A stretch of 38,320 nt of DNA from an uncultured Planctomycetaceae bacterium (lineage in GTDB: Bacteria > Planctomycetota > Planctomycetia > Pirellulales > UBA1268). The notes beneath the pieces were generated by a model. The model saw only the letters and a program-made list of their open reading frames with translations. It did no database searches and was not told where the DNA came from. The position numbers and the translations under genes are program-made. Below, piece after piece: positions 15,326-23,973 of this stretch (position 1 is its first letter; each line of letters starts with the position of its first letter). The DNA is taken from assembly GCA_903831155.1 (NCBI GenBank), contig CAIKWU010000020.1:1-38320 (forward strand), given 5' to 3'.

Positions 15326-17221
15326 TCACTTTGGCGGGCCGAGCGTGACGTCGAGCGACACCTCGGCGCCGTCGCGTACCACCACGACGGGCACCGTCTC
15401 GCCTCCCTTGTGCTTGCGGAGGGCGCTGTCGAAGTCCTCGAGGTTCGCGATGGCGCTCGTGCCCACGCGGACGATGCGGTCCCCACCCTTCAGCCCGCCC
15501 TTGGCCGCGGGCGAATCCTTCGACACCCCGGAGATCGAGTAGCCGTTCCCAGGATTCCCGAAGTCGGGGATGCTGCCAAAGTAGGGGCGGTCGCCGCCGC
15601 GGGCGAAGGCGGGCGCCGCCACCTCGACGTAGGCCGGCCGGTCGGGACGACTGGCGAGGTCCCGGACGACGTCCGTCACGAGGTCGGCGAGCTTCTCCAT
15701 GCCGGCGACGTTGATCTTCTCGGCGGTGTCGCTCGGGCGGTGGTAGTCGCCGTGCGAGCCGGTGAACACGTGGAGCACCGGCACCTTCTTCGCGTAGAAG
15801 CTCGCATGATCGCTCGGCCCGAAGCCGCCGGGCTCCTTGGCGGCCGAGAGCCCGTGGGCGGACACCAGCCGGTCCACCAGCTCCTCGAGGCCGGTCCCCG
15901 TGCCCGTGCCGTGGACGATCACCTTGTCGTCCACGAGGCGGCCCACCATGTCGAGGTTCACCATCGCCACGGTGTCGGAGAGCGGGAGCACCGCGTTCGC
16001 CGCGTAGTGGCCGCTGCCGAGCAGGCCCCGCTCCTCGCCGGAGAAGGCGATGAACAGCACGCCCCGGGGATGGGGGCCCTCCGCCGCGAGCCTCCGCGCC
16101 ACCTCCACGAGCATCGCCGTGCCGCTGGCATTGTCGTCGGCGCCGTGGTGGATCGCCCGTTCCCCGGGGGCCGTGGAGTTCTCGCCGCCGTAGCCGAGGT
16201 GGTCATAGTGCGCGCCGAGGATCACGATCTCGCGGGCGTCGATGGCCGGCGAGTCGCCCGCGGCTGGGCGGCCCGCGCCCGGCAGAAAGGCGAGCACGTT
16301 GCGGGCCCGCGCCTCGCGACGGTCGATCGACACGCGGCCGCGGATCCGCCAGCCATCGAGCGCACGGCTGGCGGGCACCAGGCGGTCGTCGATGCCCTTC
16401 TGGATGTCGGCGAGCGCCGCGCCCGTCGCGGCCCGGACGATCTCGTCGATCGCCGACCGGCGGACGTGGAGCACCGGCATGGTCCGGGCCTTCGAGCCCT
16501 CGCCCGCCCGCGTGAAGGCCATCAGCGCGTCGCCGTCGGAGTCGGCGTCGTTGCAAAACACCACCGCACCGGCCTCGTGCTCCGACGCATTGGCGACCTT
16601 GCGGGCGAGCGCCGCGTGCTGCGACGCCTGATTGCCTTCGAAGACGCTGTGGGGATCGTCCTTCTGCGGCTCCTGTCGGAGCACGACGAGGGCCGCCCCC
16701 TTCGCCGCCGCGCCGAGCGGCGCGTAGTCGTCGTAGTTCTCCGGCGGCGCGGTGATTCCGTAGCCGGCGAACGCCAGGGGCAGGTCGAACTCACCGCCCC
16801 CGCCGGCGGCGAGCGGCGTGAAGTCGCGGCCGAGTTCGAGGGCCACTACCTGCGGTTCGCCGGTGGCGGTGGCCGGGCCGACCAGCTCGGCGACGTTGCC
16901 GGCTTCCGGGCCGAGGGTTGCCTCGAGCGTCATCTCGAACGGCTGGAACGGGCCGTCGCCGGCGACCCTCGTCTGGAGCCCGGGAACGGCGGCGAACTCG
17001 GCCGCGACCCAGTCGGCCGCCGCGTCGATGCCCGCGGTGCCCGGGCCCCGCCCCTCGCGTTCGGGGGCGGCGAGCCAGGCGACAGCCGCGGCGAGTCGCT
17101 CGGCCGGAGAACCCTCGTGAGACACCCGCCCGGCCGGCTCGCCGCGCGCGGCGGCGCCCCACAGCATGACCGCGACCACGGCGAACCGTGCCGGCCAACG
17201 ATCCCTCGCCCCGGACGCCAT
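15326..17221 (-). CDS. M28 family zinc aminopeptidase with PA-like and C-terminal PDZ domains
   Basis: VILGAHYDHLGYGGENS, GADDNASGTAMLVEVAR, FIAFSGEERGLLGS, MVNLDMVGRL, FTGSHGDYHRPSDT; C-terminal PDZ GYSISGVSKDSPAAKGGLKGGDRIVRVGTSAIANLEDF. Confidence 0.93.
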   Translation of the reverse strand: MASGARDRWPARFAVVAVMLWGAAARGEPAGRVSHEGSPAERLAAAVAWLAAPEREGRGPGTAGIDAAADWVAAEFAAVPGLQTRVAGDGPFQPFEMTLEATLGPEAGNVAELVGPATATGEPQVVALELGRDFTPLAAGGGGEFDLPLAFAGYGITAPPENYDDYAPLGAAAKGAALVVLRQEPQKDDPHSVFEGNQASQHAALARKVANASEHEAGAVVFCNDADSDGDALMAFTRAGEGSKARTMPVLHVRRSAIDEIVRAATGAALADIQKGIDDRLVPASRALDGWRIRGRVSIDRREARARNVLAFLPGAGRPAAGDSPAIDAREIVILGAHYDHLGYGGENSTAPGERAIHHGADDNASGTAMLVEVARRLAAEGPHPRGVLFIAFSGEERGLLGSGHYAANAVLPLSDTVAMVNLDMVGRLVDDKVIVHGTGTGTGLEELVDRLVSAHGLSAAKEPGGFGPSDHASFYAKKVPVLHVFTGSHGDYHRPSDTAEKINVAGMEKLADLVTDVVRDLASRPDRPAYVEVAAPAFARGGDRPYFGSIPDFGNPGNGYSISGVSKDSPAAKGGLKGGDRIVRVGTSAIANLEDFDSALRKHKGGETVPVVVVRDGAEVSLDVTLGPPK

Positions 17222-17380
17222 GCTTGCTGTCCCCTCGCGGTGTGTGACAAGGCCTCGGCCGCAGGCCGGCCGCCGAGATCATTCTACGCCCCGCCGCCGG
17301 ACCGCCGACCTCGCTTCCCGGCGCGGTGCGGGCGTGCGACAATCCGACCGGGTTTCCATCGCTCGCGAGCCATCCACACC

Positions 17381-19093
17381 GTGCCGTCGCTCTTCGTCAT
17401 CCAGGGCCGCAACCGCGGCGCCCGGTTCGACCTGCCCCCCAACGCGGCCGCCGTCAGCATCGGCCGCGAGGCGGGCAACATGATCCAGCTCGACGACCAC
17501 GAGATCTCGCGGCGGCACGCGGAGATCCGCCGGGTCGGCGACGCCCTCGTGGTGGGCGACCTGAAGAGCTCCAACGGCACGTGGGTGAACGACGTGCGGG
17601 TGGATCGGGCGGAGCTCGGCAGCGGCGACCGCGTGCGGGTCGGCCGCACGGTGTTCGTGTTCGCCCGCGACGGCGACGACCCGGCCGCCTTCGCCGCGGT
17701 CGACATTCTCCCCACCACGAGCACGGGAGACGGCTCGCGGATCGTTCGCACGATGCGGGAGGACGACTCGATCGTGCTCGCCGCCCCGGAGGAATCCCAG
17801 AACCGCTGGCTCGCCAAGGCCCGCAGCAATCTCCAGGTCATGTACCGCACGGCGCTCGCCGTGAGCCATACGCTCGACATCGACGAGCTCCTCGACCGCG
17901 TGCTGCAGCTGGTCTTCGAGTGGGTCGAGGCCGATCGCGGCTGCATCATGCTCCTCGACCCCGAGACCCGCGAGCCCCGGATCAAGGCACGCCGCGACCG
18001 CCGGGCCGGCGAGCCGGCCACGATGCAGATCAGCCGCACGATCCTCGACTACGTCCTCGACCGTCACGAGGGCGTGCTCACGAGCGACGCCCAGGACGAC
18101 GACCGCTTCGCGTCGGGCAACAGCGTGGTCAGGACGGGCGTCCGTGAGGCGATCTGCGTGCCCATGCGGGGCCGCTACGACACGGTCGGCGTGATCTACG
18201 TCGACACCACGGTGCCGCTGATCCAGGCCGCCGACGAGGGGCAACGGCGGTTCAGCGACGACCACCTCAAGCTGATGATCGCGATCGGCCACCAGGCAGC
18301 CCTGGCGATCGAGGACACCACCTACTACTCGGCGATGGTCCAGTCGGAGCGGCTGGCCGCGACGGGCCAGGCGATCGCCACGCTCTCGCACCACATCAAG
18401 AACATCCTCCAGGGCATCCGTGGCGGCAGCTACCTCGTGGAGATGGGACTCGACAACGACGACCTCGGTGTGCTCCGCAAGGGCTGGGACATCGTCCGCC
18501 GCAACCAGGACAAGATCTCGTCGCTGGTGATGGACATGCTCTCCTTCAGCAAGGAGCGGGAGCCGGACCCGGCCCCCTGCGACCTGGCGGCGGTGATCGA
18601 CGACATCGTGGAGACGGTGCAGCAGCGGGCGGACGAACTGGGGGCGACCGTGCACTGGCGGCCGCAGGCCGGCATGCCGCCCCTGCTCTTCGACGCCGCC
18701 GGCATCTCGCGGGCCATCCTCAACGTGGTCACCAATGCGCTCGACGCGGTGGAGGGACGCCCGCACTCGGTCGTCACGATCACGGCCGGGATCGATGATG
18801 ATTCGCAGGTGGCGCGGGTCACGGTCGCCGACAATGGCGCCGGCATGACGCCCGAGACGCTCGCCGCCATCTTCAATCTCTTCGTGTCGACGAAGGGCTC
18901 CAAGGGCACCGGGCTCGGCCTGACGGTGAGCCGGAAGATCCTTCGCGAGCATGGCGGCGACATCCACGCCTCCAGCCGGCTCGGCGAAGGGAGCACGTTC
19001 GTGCTCGAGTTCCCGCTCCGGGTGGCCGATGCGTCGAGTTCGCCGGTGGACCTCGACGGGCCGGGAACTCCCCCGCCGGGGCACGCCCCATGA
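17381..19093 (+). CDS. FHA-GAF sensor histidine kinase
   Basis: GTG 17381; FHA IGREAGNMIQLDDHEISRRHAEIRR...SSNGTWVNDVRV; GAF ADRGCIMLLDPET; H-box LSHHIKNILQGIRGGS; HATPase NVVTNALDAV, DNGAGMTPE, GTGLGLTVSRKILREHGG. Confidence 0.92.
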   Translation: MPSLFVIQGRNRGARFDLPPNAAAVSIGREAGNMIQLDDHEISRRHAEIRRVGDALVVGDLKSSNGTWVNDVRVDRAELGSGDRVRVGRTVFVFARDGDDPAAFAAVDILPTTSTGDGSRIVRTMREDDSIVLAAPEESQNRWLAKARSNLQVMYRTALAVSHTLDIDELLDRVLQLVFEWVEADRGCIMLLDPETREPRIKARRDRRAGEPATMQISRTILDYVLDRHEGVLTSDAQDDDRFASGNSVVRTGVREAICVPMRGRYDTVGVIYVDTTVPLIQAADEGQRRFSDDHLKLMIAIGHQAALAIEDTTYYSAMVQSERLAATGQAIATLSHHIKNILQGIRGGSYLVEMGLDNDDLGVLRKGWDIVRRNQDKISSLVMDMLSFSKEREPDPAPCDLAAVIDDIVETVQQRADELGATVHWRPQAGMPPLLFDAAGISRAILNVVTNALDAVEGRPHSVVTITAGIDDDSQVARVTVADNGAGMTPETLAAIFNLFVSTKGSKGTGLGLTVSRKILREHGGDIHASSRLGEGSTFVLEFPLRVADASSSPVDLDGPGTPPPGHAP

Positions 19094-19977
19094 CGACCGC
19101 CGCCGGACGCGGGGCCACGGCCCCGATCTCGGCCGTCGTGATCACCCGCGACGCCGCGGCACGCCTCGCCGATGTCCTCGCGGCGGTCGCGTTCTGCGCC
19201 GAGCGACTCGTGCTCGACTCCGGCTCCACCGACGACACCGTCGCGGTCGCGCGGGCGGCGGGCGCCCGCGTGGAACATCAGCCGTTCCTCGGCTACGGCC
19301 CCCAGAAGCGACGGGCCGTCGAACTCGCGGCCCACGACTGGATCCTCTCGATCGACGCCGACGAGGTTCTCGACGCCGAGGCCCGGGCCGCCGTGCAGGC
19401 TGCCGACCTCTCCGATCCGGGAGCCTGCTATGCCTTCCGTCGCCGCACCTTCGTGGGCGGCCGCGAGGTCCGCCACGGCGCCTGGAGCGACGACCGCGTG
19501 CTCCGGCTGTTCCACCGGCGGACGGCGTCGTTCAAGCCGCTGTCGGTTCACGAGGAGGTGGAGTCGGCCCGGCCCCCGACGCTCCTCCCCGGGTCGCTCC
19601 TGCACTACAGCTACGCATCGTGCGCCGACGTGCTTGCCAGGTCGCTCCGCTACGCCCCCCTGAAGGCGGCGATCATGCGGGGCAAGCGGCAGAAGACGGG
19701 CGTCGCGACGATGCCGATCCGCGGCCTCACCGCCTTCCTCAAGAGCTATGTCCTCCGCGGCGGCTGGCGGGACGGTGCGGCGGGGTTCGTGGTCGCCCTG
19801 GCCCGCGTGATCGACTCCACGCTGCCCCGGGCGATGCTCCTCGAGAACGAGGCCCTGCCCGATGAAAGGCCGTCGGACGCGGCCGTTCAGCCCGCCGATC
19901 GGAGCGCCGCGAGCATCGCCTCGAGGTCCGCGGGCAGCGGCGCCGAGAGCGTCAGCCGCTCACCCGAGGCCGGGTGA
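19090..19977 (+). CDS. Family 2 glycosyltransferase (WaaE/KdtX-like)
   Basis: ISAVVITRDAAARLADVLAAVAFCAERLVLDSGSTDDTV...GYGPQKRRAVELAAHDWILSIDADEVL; ATGA overlap with the upstream kinase. Confidence 0.9.
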   Translation: MTTAAGRGATAPISAVVITRDAAARLADVLAAVAFCAERLVLDSGSTDDTVAVARAAGARVEHQPFLGYGPQKRRAVELAAHDWILSIDADEVLDAEARAAVQAADLSDPGACYAFRRRTFVGGREVRHGAWSDDRVLRLFHRRTASFKPLSVHEEVESARPPTLLPGSLLHYSYASCADVLARSLRYAPLKAAIMRGKRQKTGVATMPIRGLTAFLKSYVLRGGWRDGAAGFVVALARVIDSTLPRAMLLENEALPDERPSDAAVQPADRSAASIASRSAGSGAESVSRSPEAG

Positions 19978-20987
19978 TCGATCTCCAGGCTGGCCGCGTG
20001 CAGGGCCTGCCGCGTGAGGATCGGCGGGCCGGCAGGCAGGCGGAGGAACGCGGGCTCGATCACGGTGCGGCCGCTGTAGAGGCCGTCGCCGAGCACCGGA
20101 CAGCCGATCGCGGCGAGGTGCACGCGGATCTGATGCGTGCGGCCCGTCTTCGGCGTCACGCGCACGAGGGCCCCGGCCCGATACCGCTCCAGCACCTCGT
20201 AGCGGGTCACGGCCTCGCGGCTCGTGGAATGGTCGCGGCGGACCGCCATCTTCTCCCGCTGGTAGGGATGGATGCCGATCGGCAGGTCGATCTCGTCGCG
20301 GTCGAGCCGCGGCGCCCCCTGCGTGATCGCCAGGTACGTCTTGGCGGTGGTTCGCTGCTCGAACTGTTTCGCGAGCGCGTGGTGCGCCTCCTCGGTCCGC
20401 GCCACCACGATCACGCCGCTCGTGTCGCGGTCGAGGCGGTGCACGATTCCGGGCCGCGCCGCCCCGCCGGCCGTCGACAGCCCGCCCCCCTCGCGCTCGA
20501 GATGCCACTTGAGCGCGCCGGCGAGCGTGCCTTTCCAGTTGCCCTTCGCCGGATGCACCACCATCCCCGCCGGTTTGTCGACCGCGGCCATCCACTCGTC
20601 GACGTGCAGAAAGACGAGCGGGATCTCCTCGGCGACGGGACCCTCGCGGGGCGGCGCCGGGACGGTGAACCGCACGACCGCGCCGGTGCGAAGTTTGAGC
20701 GAGGACCGCGCCGTCACGCCATCGACGCGGACGGCCCCGGCGTCGATCGCGCGGGCCAGGAAGGACCGGCTGCGATCGGGGAACGCCCGGTGCAGAAACA
20801 CGTCGAGCCGCTCCCCGGCGGCATCCGCATCGACCACGAAGCCCACCTCCGAGCCCGGCACGGGATCTGGCGCGGGATCCGGCACGGGACCCGGAGGGAC
20901 GGCCTCAGCCTCCGGCACCTGGCAGGAGCCGCTCGGCGGCACCTCCGGCAGGCGTGGCGGGATCGGGGGTGGGTTCGGGTTTGACAT
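19887..20987 (-). CDS. RluA/RluD family 23S rRNA pseudouridine synthase
   Basis: S4-like GERLDVFLHRAFPDRSRSFLARAIDAGAVRVDG; KPAGMVVHPAKGN, GIVHRLDRDTSGVIVVARTEEAHHALAKQF, GRTHQIRVHLAAIGCPVLGD. Confidence 0.93.
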   Translation of the reverse strand: MSNPNPPPIPPRLPEVPPSGSCQVPEAEAVPPGPVPDPAPDPVPGSEVGFVVDADAAGERLDVFLHRAFPDRSRSFLARAIDAGAVRVDGVTARSSLKLRTGAVVRFTVPAPPREGPVAEEIPLVFLHVDEWMAAVDKPAGMVVHPAKGNWKGTLAGALKWHLEREGGGLSTAGGAARPGIVHRLDRDTSGVIVVARTEEAHHALAKQFEQRTTAKTYLAITQGAPRLDRDEIDLPIGIHPYQREKMAVRRDHSTSREAVTRYEVLERYRAGALVRVTPKTGRTHQIRVHLAAIGCPVLGDGLYSGRTVIEPAFLRLPAGPPILTRQALHAASLEIDHPASGERLTLSAPLPADLEAMLAALRSAG

Positions 20988-21591
20988 CGTGGGCGTCGAA
21001 CCAATCGTACCAACCGGCCACCACGGGCCGGGCGATCGCCTTCGCCCGCTCCTCGGCCACGCTCCGCAGCGGGCCGTCGGCGTGCTCCGCGGCGAGGGTC
21101 TCGTAGCCCTGCCGGGCGAGGTCGAGTTGCCCGAGCGCCTCGCGGGCCTTCGCGAGCCCGAAGGCAGCCCGTTCCCCGGCCAGGTCGGCCGGACGCTGGG
21201 CGAGCACGCCGGCATACAGGTCGGCGGCCACCTGACACTGCTCGCGGCCGCGCTGCTTGTCGACGAACGCCATCCTGCATCCCTCCGCGAGGGCGCCGTC
21301 GGCGAGCAGGATCTGCGACCACGTGGCGGCGGGGGTGTTCGGATAGCGGCCCGACACGTCCCGGAGCTTCGCCACATCGCCGGCCGACAGCGCGGAGAGG
21401 CATGCATCCCACGAATCCGCCTTCTCAGAAGCCTGCTGCGACGAAAAGATCGTCCAGCCGGCGAACCCGACCAGCACCGCGCCGACGGCGGCGGCGATCG
21501 TGGCGAGGTGGGGGCGGATCCGATCGACGATCGACATCGTCGCCTGTGCGAGGTCGTTTCCCTCGATCTCGGCGCGGTCGGCGGGCTGCAT
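20905..21591 (-). CDS. Membrane-anchored TPR-like protein
   Basis: MQPADRAEIEGNDLAQATMSIVDRIRPHLATIAAAVGAVLVGFAGWTIF then TPR-like helices; overlaps the 5' end of the pseudouridine synthase gene by ~83 nt. Confidence 0.75.
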   Translation of the reverse strand: MQPADRAEIEGNDLAQATMSIVDRIRPHLATIAAAVGAVLVGFAGWTIFSSQQASEKADSWDACLSALSAGDVAKLRDVSGRYPNTPAATWSQILLADGALAEGCRMAFVDKQRGREQCQVAADLYAGVLAQRPADLAGERAAFGLAKAREALGQLDLARQGYETLAAEHADGPLRSVAEERAKAIARPVVAGWYDWFDAHDVKPEPTPDPATPAGGAAERLLPGAGG

Positions 21592-21734
21592 CTCGGGAGT
21601 CTCCGGGGGCGGGCCCAGCGGGCAGGGGCGTCGCGGGCAGGTGGAAAAATAGAGACCCGCTCGCTCCTGGCGTCAAGATGATCGCCGGGTGGCCGCGGCA
21701 CCGCGGGCGATCGTGCATCTGCTAGATTCGCCAC

Positions 21735-23885
21735 ATGCCTGCTCCGCCTTCCTCCATCTCACCGTCGGCCGAAGCACCGCCGGCCGGCTCCACGGCTCCC
21801 GCCAGTCGCCCGGCGGCCCGCGCCCCGGCATCGCCACCGCGCGGCTCAGGCCTGAACCCCGCCCAGCAGGAGGCGGTGCATGCGGCCCCCGGGCCGCTCC
21901 TGGTGCTCGCCGGGGCCGGCACCGGGAAGACCCGCGTGGTGATCGCGAGGATCGGGCACCTCGTGTGGCGGGGGGCGAAGCCGTCACGGATCCTCGCCGT
22001 GACGTTCACCAACAAGGCCGCCCGCGAGATGCTCGCCCGCGCCCAGAAGGGGCTCAAGAAGGGCTCGGAGGAGAAGCCCGAGATCTCGACGATCCACTCG
22101 CTCTGCGTGCGGATCCTCCGCCGGCATGCGGCGCGGCTCGGCTACCCCGACCGGTTCGCGATCATCGATCGCGGCGAGCAGGAGGCGGCGGCACGGACGG
22201 TGCTCAAGGAGCTCAAGATCGCCGACACGGTGCTCCGCCCGGCCGACCTCCTCGACCGCGTCGGTCGCTGGAAGAGCCGGGCAGTGCGGGCCGACGCGGC
22301 GATGGACGCCGTGCCGGCCGACGCCGACGACACCTGGACGCTCGCCGCCGCCGGCTACCGCCGCTACCAGAACGGCCTCAAGGCCGCGGGGGCCGTCGAC
22401 TTCGACGACCTCCTGCTCCTGGTGGATGAGCTCTTCACGCACCATGAAGACGTCCGCCGCGCCGAGGCCGGTCGCTTCGACCACGTGCTCATCGACGAAT
22501 ACCAGGACACGAGCGGCATCCAGGAGCGGATCCTCTCGGCGCTCGCCCGCGACCACAAGAGCATCTGCGTGGTGGGCGACGACGACCAGTCGATCTACGC
22601 CTGGCGGGGCGCGGAGATCTCGCACATCCTCGAGTTCGCGAAGCGGTGGCCCGGCGCGAAGATCGTGCGGCTGGAGGAGAACTACCGCTCCACTCCCGAG
22701 ATCATCCGCGCCGCCAACATGCTCATCGAGCGGAACGCACGGCGGCACGGCAAGACGCTCGTCTCGCATGCGCCGTCGGGCGTGCCCCCCGCGATCATCC
22801 AGGCGCAGGACGAGGTCGACGAGTCGCGGCGGGTGGTGGCCGACGTGGAGAGCCTGCTCCGCGAGCGAATGGTCGTGCCCTCAGAGGCGGTAATCCTCGT
22901 CCGCACCGGCGAGCAGACCCGGGCCTTCGAGCAGGAGCTGCGGCGGCGGCAGATCCCCTACGAGCTCGTCGGCAGCCGCTCGTTCTTCGACCGCCGCGAG
23001 GTCAAGGACGTGATGTCGTTCCTGCGGGTGCTCGTCGACCCCGACGACGACCTCGCGCTCTCCCGGATCGCGAACGTGCCGCCCCGCGGACTCGCGGGCT
23101 CCACCGTGCAGCAGGCGCGGGCCGAGGCGGCCACCGCGGGCCACAGCCTCTGGCGGGAACTTCTCGCCCGCCGCGACTCGGCGCGGCTCTCGCCGGCGGC
23201 CCGGTCGGGGGTCGACGCGGTGGCCCGGCTCGTCGCTCTCCGCGACTCCGCTCCACCGCCCGTGCCCGGGCAACCGCGGGCGGCGGCGGTGCTTCGCTCG
23301 CTCCTCGACACGGCCGGCTACCGGGCCTTCCTCGACAAGGAATACCAGGACGATCCCGCGGAGGCCGAGACCCGCTGGGCCTGCGTGGAGGAGGTGGCCA
23401 CCGCGCTCGACGAGCACGAGCGGGCCCGCCCCGGACAGCGGGACCTCGCCGCGGTAATCCGCGGCTTCCTCGACGACTTCGTGCTCCAGGTGGAGGAGCA
23501 GGAGGACCGCTTCACCGACGACAAGCCCAAGAAGGACGTGCTGCGGCTGATGACGCTCCACGCGGCCAAGGGGCTGGAGTTCGACTGCGTGTGGATGGTG
23601 GGCCTGGAGGAGACCATCCTGCCGCACCATCGCTCGCTGGCCGACGGCCTGCAGGCGATCGACGAGGAGCGTCGGCTCTGCTACGTGGGTGTGACCCGCG
23701 CGAAGCGTCGGCTGATGCTCTCGATGTGCCTGACGCGGACGAAGTGGGGCAAGACCAAGCCCTGCCGCCCGAGCCGCTTCCTCTATGAGCTCACGGGCCA
23801 GGCGGAGAAGTTCAGCGAGAATCCGCCCGAGAAACAGGACAAGGCCGAACCGACTGGGCCACGTGTCCGCAAGCGCCGGCGGTAG
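21735..23885 (+). CDS. uvrD: UvrD/Rep/PcrA-family ATP-dependent DNA helicase
   Basis: LNPAQQEAVHAAPGPLLVLAGAGTGKTRVVIARIGHL, DEYQDTS, VVGDDDQSIYAWRGAEISHI, LEENYRS, LMTLHAAKGLEFDCVWMVGLEE, EERRLCYVGVTRAKRRL. Confidence 0.95.
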   Translation: MPAPPSSISPSAEAPPAGSTAPASRPAARAPASPPRGSGLNPAQQEAVHAAPGPLLVLAGAGTGKTRVVIARIGHLVWRGAKPSRILAVTFTNKAAREMLARAQKGLKKGSEEKPEISTIHSLCVRILRRHAARLGYPDRFAIIDRGEQEAAARTVLKELKIADTVLRPADLLDRVGRWKSRAVRADAAMDAVPADADDTWTLAAAGYRRYQNGLKAAGAVDFDDLLLLVDELFTHHEDVRRAEAGRFDHVLIDEYQDTSGIQERILSALARDHKSICVVGDDDQSIYAWRGAEISHILEFAKRWPGAKIVRLEENYRSTPEIIRAANMLIERNARRHGKTLVSHAPSGVPPAIIQAQDEVDESRRVVADVESLLRERMVVPSEAVILVRTGEQTRAFEQELRRRQIPYELVGSRSFFDRREVKDVMSFLRVLVDPDDDLALSRIANVPPRGLAGSTVQQARAEAATAGHSLWRELLARRDSARLSPAARSGVDAVARLVALRDSAPPPVPGQPRAAAVLRSLLDTAGYRAFLDKEYQDDPAEAETRWACVEEVATALDEHERARPGQRDLAAVIRGFLDDFVLQVEEQEDRFTDDKPKKDVLRLMTLHAAKGLEFDCVWMVGLEETILPHHRSLADGLQAIDEERRLCYVGVTRAKRRLMLSMCLTRTKWGKTKPCRPSRFLYELTGQAEKFSENPPEKQDKAEPTGPRVRKRRR

Positions 23886-23926
23886 GGGCGCCTCGCAGGC
23901 CTTGAGACTCCCCTGAAACGGTCACG

Positions 23927-23948
23927 AACGCAGTGAGGGGCTGCCCCG
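23927..23948. repeat. Dispersed repeat relative (GCAGTGAGGGGCTGCCCC)
   Basis: acgcagtgaggggctgccccg between convergent helicase and ALDH genes; 14/16 match to tcagcgaggggctgcc at 15297. Confidence 0.55.
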
Positions 23949-23973
23949 ATCCGAAGATCGACCATGCACCGCA

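Noticed and set aside
15275-17380. N-terminal ~700 aa of the 1272-aa + strand ORF 15275..19093
   Set aside because: Antisense to the M28 peptidase; only the part from GTG 17381 (FHA onward) is real protein.
17279-19084. 601-aa minus ORF opposite the histidine kinase
   Set aside because: Mirror frame of a well-supported kinase; no domain signature.
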